Source: Streptomyces mesophilus (GTDB lineage: Bacteria > Actinomycetota > Actinomycetes > Streptomycetales > Streptomycetaceae). From it: a DNA stretch of 64,000 nucleotides. Each line of letters begins with the position of its first letter. Position 1 is the first letter of the stretch. Shown here one piece after another: positions 24,241 through 33,857 of this stretch. Made by a program: the position numbers and the translations under genes. The stretch spans positions 62,001-126,000 of the forward strand of contig NZ_JAAKZW010000005.1 of assembly GCF_011044995.1 (NCBI RefSeq). Reading direction: 5' to 3'. Below the pieces are notes generated by a model that had not been told where the DNA came from, searched no databases, and saw only the letters and a program-made list of their open reading frames with translations.

Positions 24241-25155
24241 TCAGCGGCTGTCGGTCATTCCGCCGGTGACCGCGATGGTCTCGCCGATCGTGTAGCTGGA
24301 GTCGGCTTCCGCGGCGAGGTAGACGTAGGCCGGGGCGAGTTCCTCCGGCTGGGCGGCTCGGCCCATCGGATCGGCGGAGGCGAGATTCTGCTTCAGGTAG
24401 TCGTCGGGGAAACGCTGGCCGGCGAGGTTCAGGACGGTCCAGGTCGGTCCGGGCGCCACGACGTTCGCGCGAACACCGCGCTTGGCCAGGTGGGAGGCGA
24501 TCGATTTCGTGAAGACGATCTGCGCGGCCTTCGATGCCGCGTAATCCATCATCATGTCGCTGCCCTTGAGACCCTCTTCCGATGCCGTCGCGATGATCGC
24601 GTCCCCGCGCTCCAGGTGGGGCAGGGCCGCTTGGACGAGGTGGAAGTAGGCGTAGACGTTCGTCTTGAAGGCCAGATCGAACTCCTCGAAGTTCAGGTCG
24701 TCGAGCGAGTTCTGGCTGTTGAGGCGGGCCGCGTTGCTCACCAGGATGTTGAGCCCGCCCAAGGTGTCCACCGTGGTGTCGACCGCCTCCCGGCAGAAGT
24801 CCCGATCGCACAGGTCACCCGGTATCAGCACGCACCGTCGGCCCTCGCCTTCGACCACCTCGCGGGTCTGTTCGGCGTCCTCCTGCTCCTCGGGCAGATA
24901 CACGATCGCCACGTCGGCGCCCTCGCGGGCATACAGCACGGCCACCGCCCTGCCGATCCCCGAGTCGCCACCTGTGATCAGCGCCGCTTTGCCTTGGAGC
25001 TTGTCCGACCCGCGATAGCGCGGCGCCATGTAGCGAGGCGGCGTCGACATCCGTGACTCCAGACCGGGTCGCGACTGCCGCTCGAACCGGTACGGCGGCA
25101 CCGGCTCGCCGGCCTCGCCCGGACGGGCAGTGGGCACTTCATGTGCGTCAGCCAC
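24241..25155 (-). CDS. Short-chain dehydrogenase/reductase (second copy)
   Basis: 304 residues from GTG 25155, chosen for GGAGG 8 nt upstream. A polar N-terminal extension (PPYRFERQSRPGLESRM) precedes TGGDSGIG, an SNAA strand (Ser instead of the usual first Asn), ATASEEGLKG and catalytic YAASK. It is a paralogue of the SDR at 22601 but clearly diverged. Both belong to the extended general-stress SDR group. It starts 99 bp from the divergent NUDIX gene and probably leads the three-gene - strand set. Confidence 0.9.
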   Translation of the reverse strand: MADAHEVPTARPGEAGEPVPPYRFERQSRPGLESRMSTPPRYMAPRYRGSDKLQGKAALITGGDSGIGRAVAVLYAREGADVAIVYLPEEQEDAEQTREVVEGEGRRCVLIPGDLCDRDFCREAVDTTVDTLGGLNILVSNAARLNSQNSLDDLNFEEFDLAFKTNVYAYFHLVQAALPHLERGDAIIATASEEGLKGSDMMMDYAASKAAQIVFTKSIASHLAKRGVRANVVAPGPTWTVLNLAGQRFPDDYLKQNLASADPMGRAAQPEELAPAYVYLAAEADSSYTIGETIAVTGGMTDSR

Positions 25156-25254
25156 CTGCTGAACCTCCAGCTCACGTATACGACGGGAATCCACCCCACG
25201 TAACCCGGCCGAACGGCCACGAAACACACCGGCACCGCCCGGTAAAGTTCCACG

Positions 25255-25740
25255 ATGTCCTCGCTCAGGCTTCGCCATTCCGCCCGCGGCCTCATCCTCG
25301 ACCCTGCCGACCGCATCCTTCTGTGCCGTTTCGACAACCCCGATCTGGTCGTGTGGTCCACGCCGGGCGGTGGCGTCGAGCCCGGCGAGACGGTGCGCGA
25401 GGCTCTGCGCCGTGAGCTGCTCGAAGAGGTCGGCCTGAAACTCGACCACGACCCGCCCCACGTATGGCGTCGCCAAGTCGTCGTGGCGGGCTACGGGCCG
25501 GGCTACGACGGAGCGCTCCAGGACTACTTCCTCGTCCGCACGCACGCGTTCGACGCGGCGGGCACCTTCACCGAGAAGCAGCTGGCCGCCGAAGGCATCG
25601 CGGAGTTCCGCTGGTGGAGCGTGCGGGAGATCGCCGACCACCCCGGCCCTGCCGTCTTCGCCCCGCGCGACCTCGCCACACCGCTCTCGGCCCTGCTCAC
25701 CGAGGGCGCCCCGGAACAGCCGGTGATCCTCGGCCTGTAG
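25255..25740 (+). CDS. NUDIX hydrolase
   Basis: A 161-residue protein with a complete NUDIX box: GGGVEPGETVREALRREL followed by LEEVGL (residues 39-62), giving the Gx5Ex7REUxEExGU pattern with all metal-binding Glu residues. It cleaves a nucleoside diphosphate linked to another group. The specific substrate, such as an oxidised nucleotide or a sugar nucleotide, cannot be told. The upstream site is weak. Confidence 0.92.
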   Translation: MSSLRLRHSARGLILDPADRILLCRFDNPDLVVWSTPGGGVEPGETVREALRRELLEEVGLKLDHDPPHVWRRQVVVAGYGPGYDGALQDYFLVRTHAFDAAGTFTEKQLAAEGIAEFRWWSVREIADHPGPAVFAPRDLATPLSALLTEGAPEQPVILGL

Positions 25741-25808
25741 GCGGGGCGGTGGCTGCATGGCACGCTGACCCACCATGGCGAGCAATGGCTCGACCAGCAG
25801 CTACTTGG

Positions 25809-28337
25809 TCAGCCGAGGAGCGTCGCCGTGAAGCTGCGCCCGTAAGCCTGGTGGACGTCCACCTCCACGCGCGTGCCACCCGGCACCGCGCTGACACGGA
25901 TCCCTTCGTCCCCCTCGCCGAGCCGGAGCCGACGCCCGTGCAGCACCACCGAGATCGTGTCCCGGCGCGTCGTCGGATCCGCGACCGCGAGCGACGTGCG
26001 GCCGCGGCGCTCGCGACGGACGAGGACCGACGCGGGACCGTCCACGCTCACGCCCGCGGCGTGGTGGCGGCCCTGCGTAAAGGAGTTGAGGCCGAGCAGG
26101 TGCAGGCCTGAGTGCTCCACGGCTTGTAGGCGCGTGGAGTTCGACACGACCTTCAAGGGGCCACGGTCCGCATACGAGCGCAGGGCGGCGTCGGACGCGC
26201 CGGGCACCAACGCATAGGCGAGCGCAGCCGGTTCGGCGCCCGCCGCATGGTCGTACGCCGCCGAGAAGACCGAGCGTGTGACCGGCGTGTCGGGGTTGGA
26301 TGTACGGACGACACGCCGTGAGCGCTTCACATTCTCCAGTCCGACGCGCACCGGTCCGCCATCGAGGAAGACATAGCCGACCGCGCTGCCGCGGGTGGTG
26401 TTCACCCAGCGCAGCCAGGACAGTTCCGCCTCCCCGGGCCCGGTGAAGGGCGTACCGTCGCGGCGTCCGCCCGTGACGGTCACCGCGTCGCCTGCCCGTG
26501 CCGTCCGCGCATCCACCGTCGTCGTTCCCGCGCGTCCTTCGGCCCCGCCAACGCCCGCCGCCAGCACCACGATCTCGTCGTCGAACAGGAACCACGACTT
26601 CGTCGCCGTCGCATTGCGGTAGACGACGAAGTCGTCCGGCAGCAGCTCCCGGTCCCGTACGCCCACATCGCTGGACTGCACCATCGCCGCCGCCCCGTAC
26701 GTACCGAGCACCGCGCCTCCGCTGTGGTCGGCCAGGCCGCGCGGGAAGTAGACGTAGGCGTTCTGTGATTCCGACGAGGGCGTGAAGTTGAGCGGGTGGC
26801 CGGGGTTGTCGTAGTACGCCGTGCCGTACAACTCCGGGACGGTGCGCCGCTGTTCGACCGGCGCGGTCACCCCGGCGAGTCCGTACGGCGAGACGGTCGT
26901 GTAGTAGTCGACGCCGAAGGCCTCGGTCTGGTCCTGGCCGGCCAGATACAGGTAGTGCGCGCCGTCGCCCTGGAACCACGGCATGAGGTTCTCGCCGCTC
27001 ATGTACTCGTACTTGCTGATCCGCGAGGACGAACGGGCCAGCGCGAGCGCGTAACCGGGCCTGCGGTGCACGGTCTTGTCCATCGCGTTGAAGGCGACGC
27101 TGCGGGCCGCGGGCCCCAGATCGGCCGGCGTCAGCGCACTGTCCGCCAGGATGTCCGCGTACCGCACGACACTGACCGGAGAGACGAACGTCGCCGGGTC
27201 GAGGGGCGCCTTGGACGTCGAGCGGATGTACTTGACGTACTGCCGCAGCGCCTTCGCTTCCGTCTCGGGTGCGAGCGAGGCGAGGTCGACGGCCGCTTCC
27301 ACGATCACGGCGACGTCCGTGTAGCCGGTGGCGGTCCGGGAGACCGCGCGGCCCTTGACGATCTCCATCATCCAGCCCTCGAAGATGAGTGGCGCGAACC
27401 CGTCACGCACCCACGTGAAGACCGTCGGCACCAGCTCCTCGCCGTGCGCGAAGCCCGAGCCGTCCAGGATCTTCAGCGTCTGCACGACACGGGTGAGCAG
27501 CCCCTTCCCGTACGAGCCGGTGTAGGCGACCGAGCCGTGCTGGATGAACGAACCGTCCGCGTAGTGCCCGTCGGTGACGTTGTGCCGCAGGTGGTACGGG
27601 TCGATCGTGACGAACACGGTCAGCTGGTCCGTCAGGGCCTTGCGGATCCGGTTCTCGTCACCCAGGAGCGCGCCCTGCAGGATGCGGTTGGTGGTGATGT
27701 CGGCGAGGTTGGCGCCGGTGTGGAAGCGGGAGTCCAGGTTCACATCGCCGTCGGTGCCGTTGCGCAGATAGGCGTCCATCGACGCGACATACGTGGTGAG
27801 CAGATCCGGGTGGTCGGCGAGCGCGTCCGCGAGAAGGACCAGCGTCTTGGTGACGGATTGGGAGATCCCGATCTCCCAGTTGAACCAGTTGCCGTAGTAG
27901 CCCTTCGACTGGTCCCCGTAATACCGCTCGTGCAGCCAGACCAGACCGTCGAGCACGCGCCGCTGCACCGTCACGTCGCCGAGGAGTGCGCTGCCGGGGG
28001 CGCGGGTGGCCAGGGCTATCTCGTAGAGCTGGCGGTAGGCCGTGTTGAGGTTGGCGTCGTTCGTGCCGAGCACCAGGCCCTTGAACAGCTCGTCCGGGCC
28101 CGCCTCGTCCATGGACTTCAGGCCCGCTCTCGCCGTCGCGACCATCGCGGCGAGCTTGGCTGCGGTCTCGGGGCGGGCGTTGGTCTCGGCGGTTCCCGCG
28201 AAGACCGCCACGGTGTTGGCAAGCAGTTGTGCACTCCCCTCGGCTGTGGCGGCGGCGCCCGCCGGCCGCGCCGGAAGGACCGCGAGCAGTCCGGCCGCGG
28301 ACAGGGCGGATATCAGCTGTCTGCGGGTGAGTTCCAT
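25809..28337 (-). CDS. Secreted polysaccharide lyase, family PL8
   Basis: An 842-residue Tat-type secreted enzyme (start MELTRRQLISALSAAGLLAV). An alpha/alpha-toroid domain is followed by beta-sandwich domains, as in hyaluronate, chondroitin AC and xanthan lyases. The catalytic set is visible: Asn in HTGANLAD, His in DGSFIQHGSVAY and Tyr in YTGSYGKG. NWFNWEIG gives the substrate-cleft aromatic patch. It cleaves uronic-acid polysaccharides by beta-elimination outside the cell. AAAGGACG lies before the ATG. Full length, no defect seen. No transporter is adjacent, so its products may feed the loci further downstream. Confidence 0.93.
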   Translation of the reverse strand: MELTRRQLISALSAAGLLAVLPARPAGAAATAEGSAQLLANTVAVFAGTAETNARPETAAKLAAMVATARAGLKSMDEAGPDELFKGLVLGTNDANLNTAYRQLYEIALATRAPGSALLGDVTVQRRVLDGLVWLHERYYGDQSKGYYGNWFNWEIGISQSVTKTLVLLADALADHPDLLTTYVASMDAYLRNGTDGDVNLDSRFHTGANLADITTNRILQGALLGDENRIRKALTDQLTVFVTIDPYHLRHNVTDGHYADGSFIQHGSVAYTGSYGKGLLTRVVQTLKILDGSGFAHGEELVPTVFTWVRDGFAPLIFEGWMMEIVKGRAVSRTATGYTDVAVIVEAAVDLASLAPETEAKALRQYVKYIRSTSKAPLDPATFVSPVSVVRYADILADSALTPADLGPAARSVAFNAMDKTVHRRPGYALALARSSSRISKYEYMSGENLMPWFQGDGAHYLYLAGQDQTEAFGVDYYTTVSPYGLAGVTAPVEQRRTVPELYGTAYYDNPGHPLNFTPSSESQNAYVYFPRGLADHSGGAVLGTYGAAAMVQSSDVGVRDRELLPDDFVVYRNATATKSWFLFDDEIVVLAAGVGGAEGRAGTTTVDARTARAGDAVTVTGGRRDGTPFTGPGEAELSWLRWVNTTRGSAVGYVFLDGGPVRVGLENVKRSRRVVRTSNPDTPVTRSVFSAAYDHAAGAEPAALAYALVPGASDAALRSYADRGPLKVVSNSTRLQAVEHSGLHLLGLNSFTQGRHHAAGVSVDGPASVLVRRERRGRTSLAVADPTTRRDTISVVLHGRRLRLGEGDEGIRVSAVPGGTRVEVDVHQAYGRSFTATLLG

Positions 28338-28353
28338 GGCACGTCCTTTGCCG

Positions 28354-28400
28354 GTACGGGCATCAACTGGCGGCGCGGAGTCAACCAGTGATGCCCGTAC
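28354..28400 (-). terminator. Hairpin between luciferase-like and PL8 genes
   Basis: GTACGGGCATCA-A-CTGG (28354-28370) pairs with CCAGTGATGCCCGTAC (28385-28400), leaving one bulged A and a 14-nt loop. It lies 44 bp after the oxidoreductase stop and 17 bp before the PL8 start on the same strand. It can be a terminator, or an element in front of the lyase gene. Confidence 0.55.
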
Positions 28401-28443
28401 GCAACAAGGGGGCCCGCAGAAACCGCTTGCCCCGGCGAGCGGC

Positions 28444-29679
28444 TCAGGACTCCAGCGGCAGGATCGCGCTCGGCGGGAGCACCGTGTGCTTGAGGTCCTC
28501 GGGGACCGGGTTGTTGTGCGCGGGGTACTTCGGGCCGGCGGCGTTGCGGCGGTAGATCGCCGTTGAGTGCTCGGGGTTGGTGTCGAACTCGGGGATCACC
28601 TTGTCGCCGAAGAGCTCGATCATCTCCTGGTGCTCCTCGAAGGTCATGCCGCCGGTCATGCCGAAGACCAGCTGGTCGCAGCCGACCGTCTGGTACGCGG
28701 CGACCTGCTCGCACACCTCGTCGGGCGTGCCGCAGAGCAGCAGGCCCGCCTTGATGATCTCGTCGAGGACCTCGTCGCTGCTGATGTCGTTGCCGGCGAG
28801 CTCGCCGAACGCGATCGGCGGGGTGGGCCAGGTCCGCTCGTCCATCGACTTGGGCATGGTGTCGTGGTACAGGTTCACCAGGGTGACCAGGTAGCCGATG
28901 CCCGCGTGCAGGGCTATCTCGCGAGCCCGCTTGCGGTCGTTGAGGCAGATGACCGTGTTGGTCATCATCACGTTGTTGTTCTGGTAGTCCCCGAGGATCT
29001 CCTTCGGGTTGGCCGCCGCCTCCTTGTACTGGTCGATGCGGCCCTTGAGCTCGAAGATCGGCTCGAAGTTGAAGGCGATCGCACCGATGCCGAGCGAGCC
29101 GGCCTTGGCGAACGAGGACGGGTTGCCGCAGGCCATCCAGATGGGCGGGTGCGAGTGCCCGTACGGCTTCGGCAGGATGTTGTGCGGGGTGGGCACGGTG
29201 AAGTGCTCCCCGTGGAACTCGTAGTCGTACTGCTCCCACATCCGCACGATCTCGGGAGCGACCTCGTCCCATTCGGCCTTGGTGGTCGAGGGGTCCATGA
29301 TGTTGAAGGACTTCAGCTCATGGCTGCCCGCGCCACGGCCCGTGCCGTACTCGAAGCGGCCTTTGGTGATGTGGTCCATCATCGCGGCCCGCTCGGCGTA
29401 ACGCACCGGGTGTTCCTTGCGCGGCGAGAGGCTGTTGATGCCGGTGCCGAGGTGAATGCGCTCGGTCTGGGCGGCGACGTATCCGATCGCGACCTCGGGT
29501 GCGGACAGATGGCTGTATTCGGTGAGTGAGTGGTGCTCACCGAACCACACGTATTTCCAGTTGTGCTTGTCCGCCTTGATCGCGAGCTCCAACTCGCGCA
29601 TCAGGGCGGTGTGTTCCGACGGGCGGTGGTGGGCCGCCATGCCAGGGATGAACCCGTTGAGGAAGAGTCCGAACTCCAT
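28444..29679 (-). CDS. LLM-class flavin-dependent oxidoreductase
   Basis: A 411-residue luciferase-like monooxygenase from ATG 29679 (GGGAGGG upstream). It has the TIM-barrel start MEFGLFLNGFIPG, KYVWFGEHHSLTEYSHLSAP, the flavin-phosphate region GTGRGAGSHELKSF and the conserved PPIWMACGNP strand. It oxidises a small organic compound with reduced FMN or F420. The C-terminal 40 residues (after FGDKVIPEFD) are usual for the group. It diverges from the CoA-transferase-like gene across a 222-bp gap with no clear operator. Confidence 0.9.
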   Translation of the reverse strand: MEFGLFLNGFIPGMAAHHRPSEHTALMRELELAIKADKHNWKYVWFGEHHSLTEYSHLSAPEVAIGYVAAQTERIHLGTGINSLSPRKEHPVRYAERAAMMDHITKGRFEYGTGRGAGSHELKSFNIMDPSTTKAEWDEVAPEIVRMWEQYDYEFHGEHFTVPTPHNILPKPYGHSHPPIWMACGNPSSFAKAGSLGIGAIAFNFEPIFELKGRIDQYKEAAANPKEILGDYQNNNVMMTNTVICLNDRKRAREIALHAGIGYLVTLVNLYHDTMPKSMDERTWPTPPIAFGELAGNDISSDEVLDEIIKAGLLLCGTPDEVCEQVAAYQTVGCDQLVFGMTGGMTFEEHQEMIELFGDKVIPEFDTNPEHSTAIYRRNAAGPKYPAHNNPVPEDLKHTVLPPSAILPLES

Positions 29680-29901
29680 GAGGAGCCCTCCCGTATCGAT
29701 CACGCTCCACGGGCACTGCCCGGGCGCTGCTGTCCGCTTATGTCGATGGCGCTCTGTCACTGATGTTGATCAAGCCGATCACTATGGCTGGGCGGAGGAT
29801 GCACCAGAAGCCTGCAAGGGGCCATGGGTAGGACAGATCGAAATACGAAATCGGCCGTGGCCTTGGCCACTGCACGGGCGTGCGTCGCGGAGAATCCGCC
29901 C

Positions 29902-30546
29902 ATGGACAAACTGGTCACCGCGTCCGCGGCCGTCTCCTCGATCCCCTCGGGCAGCACGCTGGTGCTGCCGGACCCCGGCGGCGCGGGCTTTCCCGGCCGG
30001 CTCGTGACGGCGCTGGGTTCGGTGCCCGCCGAGGGGTTCACCGTGATCTGCCCGGGCGCGCCGCGCGCCGCCGAGGGCCTGCGCAAGTGGCTCGGCAGCG
30101 GCCAGATCACCCGGCTGATCGTCGACAGCGAGGCACCCGGCGGCCGACTGGAGGGAGTGGAGGCCGAGTTCGTGCCACCCGCCCTCCTGAAGCAGCGGCT
30201 GCAGGCGAGCGCGGCGGGCACGCCCACGTTCCTCGGTCCGGTCGGCACCCATGAGCGCCCGGTCGAGGACGGTGCGCGGGCGATGTTCTTCGGCGACGAC
30301 GAGTTCGGTCCCGTGCCCGCACTCACCCCGGACTTCGCCCTGGTCCGTGCCGAACAAGGCGACCCGAAGGGCAATCTCGTCTTCGCCGACGAGGTACGGG
30401 AAGCGGTCCTTTCGGTGGCCAGGGCCGCGCACCGCACGTTGGCCGAAATCGACACACTGATCCCCGTACTGCATCCACGGCTCGTACAGCTGCCCGCGCG
30501 CCATGTGCAGTCCGTGGTCGGGGCGGCTGCGAAGGTGCGCGGCTGA
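29902..30546 (+). CDS. CoA-transferase alpha-subunit-like protein without partner
   Basis: A 214-residue protein from ATG 29902 (GGAGAA upstream). It begins like the alpha subunit of 3-oxoacid CoA-transferases (MDKLVTASAAVSSIPSGSTL) and keeps the late motif DFALVRAEQGDPKGNLVF, which matches the family DYALVRAxxADxxGNLVY. The beta subunit, which carries the catalytic Glu, is absent; a cation antiporter gene starts 2 bp after the stop. The protein may bind a CoA-like ligand without transferase activity, or work with a distant beta subunit. Confidence 0.7.
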   Translation: MDKLVTASAAVSSIPSGSTLVLPDPGGAGFPGRLVTALGSVPAEGFTVICPGAPRAAEGLRKWLGSGQITRLIVDSEAPGGRLEGVEAEFVPPALLKQRLQASAAGTPTFLGPVGTHERPVEDGARAMFFGDDEFGPVPALTPDFALVRAEQGDPKGNLVFADEVREAVLSVARAAHRTLAEIDTLIPVLHPRLVQLPARHVQSVVGAAAKVRG

Positions 30547-30548
30547 CC

Positions 30549-32312
30549 ATGGAGTTCACCCTTGTCGCCGTGCTCGGCGTGATCAGCATCGTCGCGGTCG
30601 CGGCCTTCTCCGAACGGCTCGGGCTCGCGGCCCCGCTCAGTCTGGTGCTCGTCGGGATCGGCCTGAGCTTCATCCCGGGCGTGCCGCATCCGGACGTCGA
30701 ACCCGAGCTGATCCTGGCCGGGGTCCTGCCGCCCCTGCTGTATTCCGCCGCGGTGAACATGCCGGTGACCGATTTCCGGCGCAATCTGGGGGCCATCAGC
30801 GGGCTCGCGGTCACCTTGGTGGCGCTCTCCACGCTCGGGGCCGGTGTGCTGTTCCACTGGCTGCTGCCGGAGATCGGCTGGCCCGCCGCGTTCGCGCTCG
30901 GCGCCGTGATCAGCCCCACCGACGCGGTCGCCGCCACCTCCGTCGGCAAACGCCTCGGCCTGCCGAACCGCCTGCTCACCGTGCTCGAAGGCGAGGGCCT
31001 GGTGAACGACGCCTCCGCCCTGGTCCTGCTGCGCACGGCCGTCGCCGCCTTCGCCGGATCCTTCTCGATCTGGGCCACGGTCGGCGAGTTCCTGTACGCG
31101 GTGGTGGTGGCGGTCGCCGTCGGTCTGGTCGTCGGCCTGGTCAACGTACGGCTGCGGGCGCTGCTCAACGATGCCGTGCTCAATACGGCCATCTCGTTCG
31201 TGGTGCCGTTCCTCGCGTATCTGCCCGCCGAGGAACTCAACGCCTCGGGAGTCCTCGCGGTCGTGATCGCCGGTCTGGTCACCGGACATCAGAGCCCGCG
31301 CTATCTGCGGGCGAACGACCGTATCGCCGAGTCGACGAACTGGCATACGGCGGCGTTCCTGCTCGAGAGCGGAATGTTCCTGCTCATGGGCCTGAGCGTG
31401 AAGACCCTCGTCGACGAGGTGCGTGCCGAGGACCTGAGCGTCTCCCGGGCCCTCCTGATCGGTCTCGTGGCGGCGGCGTTCGTCATGCTCGCGCGGATGC
31501 TCTTCATCGTCCCGCTGGTGGCGGGGATGCGGCGGGACGTGGCGAAGGCCTCGCAGTCCAAGGAGCGGATCGAGGCGCTGCAGCAGGTCCTGAAGAACCC
31601 CGATGACAATCCGGACTTCGCCGAACGGATGCGCAATCTCCCGGAGAAGCGCATCGAAGGCTTCAGGAAACGGGTCACGAAGAAATCCGCCGACATCGAG
31701 TTCACCGTCAACCAGTACTTCGGCGCACGCGGCGGCCTGATCCTCGGCTGGGCGGGGATGCGCGGAGCGATCACGGTGGCGGCGGCGCAGACGCTCCCCG
31801 AGGACACCCCCGACCGCGCCCAGCTCATTCTGATCGCCTTCGTGGTGGCGGCCACCACGCTGCTGCTCCAAGGGCTGACGCTGCCGATGGTGATCCGCAA
31901 AGTGGGCGTGCCCGAGGACGATCCTCAGCAACTGCGCGAGGAAGGCGCCCGGCTGATGAACTCGCTGGGCGAGTCCGCCACCGACTTCCTCGAAAACCCG
32001 GCCCTCACCGACAAGGCGGGCGAGCCCTATCCGCAGCGGCTCATCGAGTTCGTCCGCACCGACGCCCGTGTGGAGGCCCAGCGCAAGGCCGGGGACGGCC
32101 GCAAGACGGGGGACGGTGCGCCGAGCAGGTACGAGGCCGGCAGCCGCGACCAGTTTCTGGAACTGCGGCTGCGGGTCCTTGCGGTGCAACGCGAGGAGCT
32201 CCTCAAGGCCCGCTCATCGGGCACCTACAGCTCCCTCACGCTCGGCAAGGCACAGCATGTCCTCGATGTGGACGCGGCACGGTTCGAGCAGTTGGAGAGC
32301 TCCGGGCACTGA
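30549..32312 (+). CDS. CPA1-family Na+/H+ antiporter
   Basis: A 587-residue membrane protein with about 12 hydrophobic segments over residues 1-420 and a cytosolic tail of about 160 residues. The CPA1 motifs are clear: GAVISPTDAVAATSVGKRLG and LEGEGLVNDASALVL with the ion-binding Asp. It exchanges cytoplasmic Na+ or another cation for protons. The ATG lies 2 bp after the previous stop, so the two genes are translationally linked. A strong terminator follows. Confidence 0.95.
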   Translation: MEFTLVAVLGVISIVAVAAFSERLGLAAPLSLVLVGIGLSFIPGVPHPDVEPELILAGVLPPLLYSAAVNMPVTDFRRNLGAISGLAVTLVALSTLGAGVLFHWLLPEIGWPAAFALGAVISPTDAVAATSVGKRLGLPNRLLTVLEGEGLVNDASALVLLRTAVAAFAGSFSIWATVGEFLYAVVVAVAVGLVVGLVNVRLRALLNDAVLNTAISFVVPFLAYLPAEELNASGVLAVVIAGLVTGHQSPRYLRANDRIAESTNWHTAAFLLESGMFLLMGLSVKTLVDEVRAEDLSVSRALLIGLVAAAFVMLARMLFIVPLVAGMRRDVAKASQSKERIEALQQVLKNPDDNPDFAERMRNLPEKRIEGFRKRVTKKSADIEFTVNQYFGARGGLILGWAGMRGAITVAAAQTLPEDTPDRAQLILIAFVVAATTLLLQGLTLPMVIRKVGVPEDDPQQLREEGARLMNSLGESATDFLENPALTDKAGEPYPQRLIEFVRTDARVEAQRKAGDGRKTGDGAPSRYEAGSRDQFLELRLRVLAVQREELLKARSSGTYSSLTLGKAQHVLDVDAARFEQLESSGH

Positions 32313-32340
32313 CGCTGTCTCGCGACGGCCCGGCGCACGG

Positions 32341-32375
32341 ACCGAGGGGCTCTCTTCCCGGGAGAGCCCCTCGGT
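32341..32375. terminator. Perfect hairpin terminator
   Basis: A 14-bp perfect stem (ACCGAGGGGCTCTC at 32341-32354 and its complement at 32362-32375) with a 7-nt loop, between convergent genes ending at 32312 and 32398. Confidence 0.88.
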
Positions 32376-32397
32376 CGCTGTGCCGGCTCCTGACCGG

Positions 32398-33717
32398 TCA
32401 GGAGATCTGGGTGATCTTCCACCAGTTGAGGTCGAAGCCGCCGGTCACGGCGTACAGGCCGAACTGGTGTGTTCCGGCGGGGAGTTCCACTTCACGGGAG
32501 ATGGTCCGGTAGCTGTCATAGCTCCCGGTGTTGGGTACGGAGACGTTGCCGAGCGCGGTCGCCCCGCCGCCGAGGTCGAGGGAGAGGGTGCCGCCGTTGT
32601 GCGGTGAGGCGACCCGGTACTCGACGAGATAGCGGCCGGCCTTGGGGATCGCCACGTTCTGGAAGGCGATCCAGTCGGTGCTGTCGAAACTGCCGACCGC
32701 CTGCCCGCCGCCCGTGTCGGACGTCGTCTTCTTCGTGACGCCCTTCATGGCCGAGTAGTCCTCGGCCTGGAAGCTGCGGGAGTGACAGCCGCCGGAGGCG
32801 AGTTCGCAGACGTCCGAGCGCTGGGTGGACACCTTGAGGTCGTCGTACCAGATGTACGAGTCGTTCGTGGGGGCGAACGACGGCGTGGCCCCGCCGAAGA
32901 AGGACGAGAAGTACGCGCGGTCCACCAGGTCGCCGTTGCGGACGAAGCGCAGCCCGCGGATCGTGGCCGCCTGGGCGCCGTTGTACCAGATGTCGATCTC
33001 GCCGTCGGGGTTGGCGTTGCCGCCGCTGACGGTGTTGACCTTGACGCGCTGGACCACGTTGGCCCACTGGCCGCGGGGCCAGTTGATGAGGTTCCCCGAG
33101 GCGTCCTTCAGGTCCACGTAATCGCCGTACTGGCCCTCGTGACCCATGTGGTAGTAGTAGATCGCCGCCTTGCCGCCGGACCGCCAGATCATCCGCGAGC
33201 TGAAGCCGTTGTAGCCGTCGCAGACCTGTCCGCCGGAGCACGAGGCGCCGCCCGCCAGGCCGATGCCGACCTTCCCGGCGTATTCGGTGGTGCCCCAGCT
33301 GAAGTCGCTGCTGAAGCGCACCCAGTAGGAGAGGTAGTACTCGCGGCCGGGGTTGAGCTGCAGAGGCGCCTGGGCGCCCGAATCGGCCGGGCCGATCTTC
33401 CCCTTCGGGTAGAACACCCGCAGCGATTTCCCGCCCGAGTGGTGGAAGTTGTAGCCGTCGATCCAGGTGCGCGTGCTCATGCCCTCCTCCCATGGGGCGT
33501 ACCAGCCGTCCTGGGACCACTGGCCGAGGTCGTACGCGCTGCCCCGTTCGGGACGTTCGAAGGTGTTGTACCTGAAGGAGGGCGAGGCGGCCGCGGTCGC
33601 GGTGTCGCCGGGCGGCGAGGGGTCCTCGGCCGAGGCGGTGCCGGCGACGAGGGTGGCCAGGAGCGTGGCGAGCAGTGCTGCCTTTCTGAGCAACGTCGTT
33701 CTCTTCGTCGTTCTCAT
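32398..33717 (-). CDS. Secreted PL14-like polysaccharide lyase with CBM6
   Basis: A 439-residue secreted protein. The signal peptide (residues 1-30, ending TASA) is followed by a beta-jelly-roll domain (about 45-300) with GKVGIGLAGGASCSGGQVCD, FSSRMIWRSGGKAAIYYYHM and NPDGEIDIWYNG. This pattern fits the PL14 lyase fold (alginate and glucuronan lyases). After a short Cys-rich linker (CELASGGCH) comes a CBM6-type domain, from FQAEDYSAMKGV to the terminal DLNWWKI, which binds sugar chains. It probably cleaves a uronic-acid polymer outside the cell. It is the last gene of the - strand sugar locus; a shorter paralogue lies just upstream. Confidence 0.78.
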   Translation of the reverse strand: MRTTKRTTLLRKAALLATLLATLVAGTASAEDPSPPGDTATAAASPSFRYNTFERPERGSAYDLGQWSQDGWYAPWEEGMSTRTWIDGYNFHHSGGKSLRVFYPKGKIGPADSGAQAPLQLNPGREYYLSYWVRFSSDFSWGTTEYAGKVGIGLAGGASCSGGQVCDGYNGFSSRMIWRSGGKAAIYYYHMGHEGQYGDYVDLKDASGNLINWPRGQWANVVQRVKVNTVSGGNANPDGEIDIWYNGAQAATIRGLRFVRNGDLVDRAYFSSFFGGATPSFAPTNDSYIWYDDLKVSTQRSDVCELASGGCHSRSFQAEDYSAMKGVTKKTTSDTGGGQAVGSFDSTDWIAFQNVAIPKAGRYLVEYRVASPHNGGTLSLDLGGGATALGNVSVPNTGSYDSYRTISREVELPAGTHQFGLYAVTGGFDLNWWKITQIS

Positions 33718-33857
33718 GGATCACTCCGCTTCACGAGCTGTTACCACTGCAGGGACGGTGCGGTGGTGCGGTGACCTCCTTTTGAAGTCGGCCCTGCGGG
33801 GAGACAGACGGCACGGCAGGCGTGGTGGCCGATCTCCCCGCGCGGCGAACGGCACGG

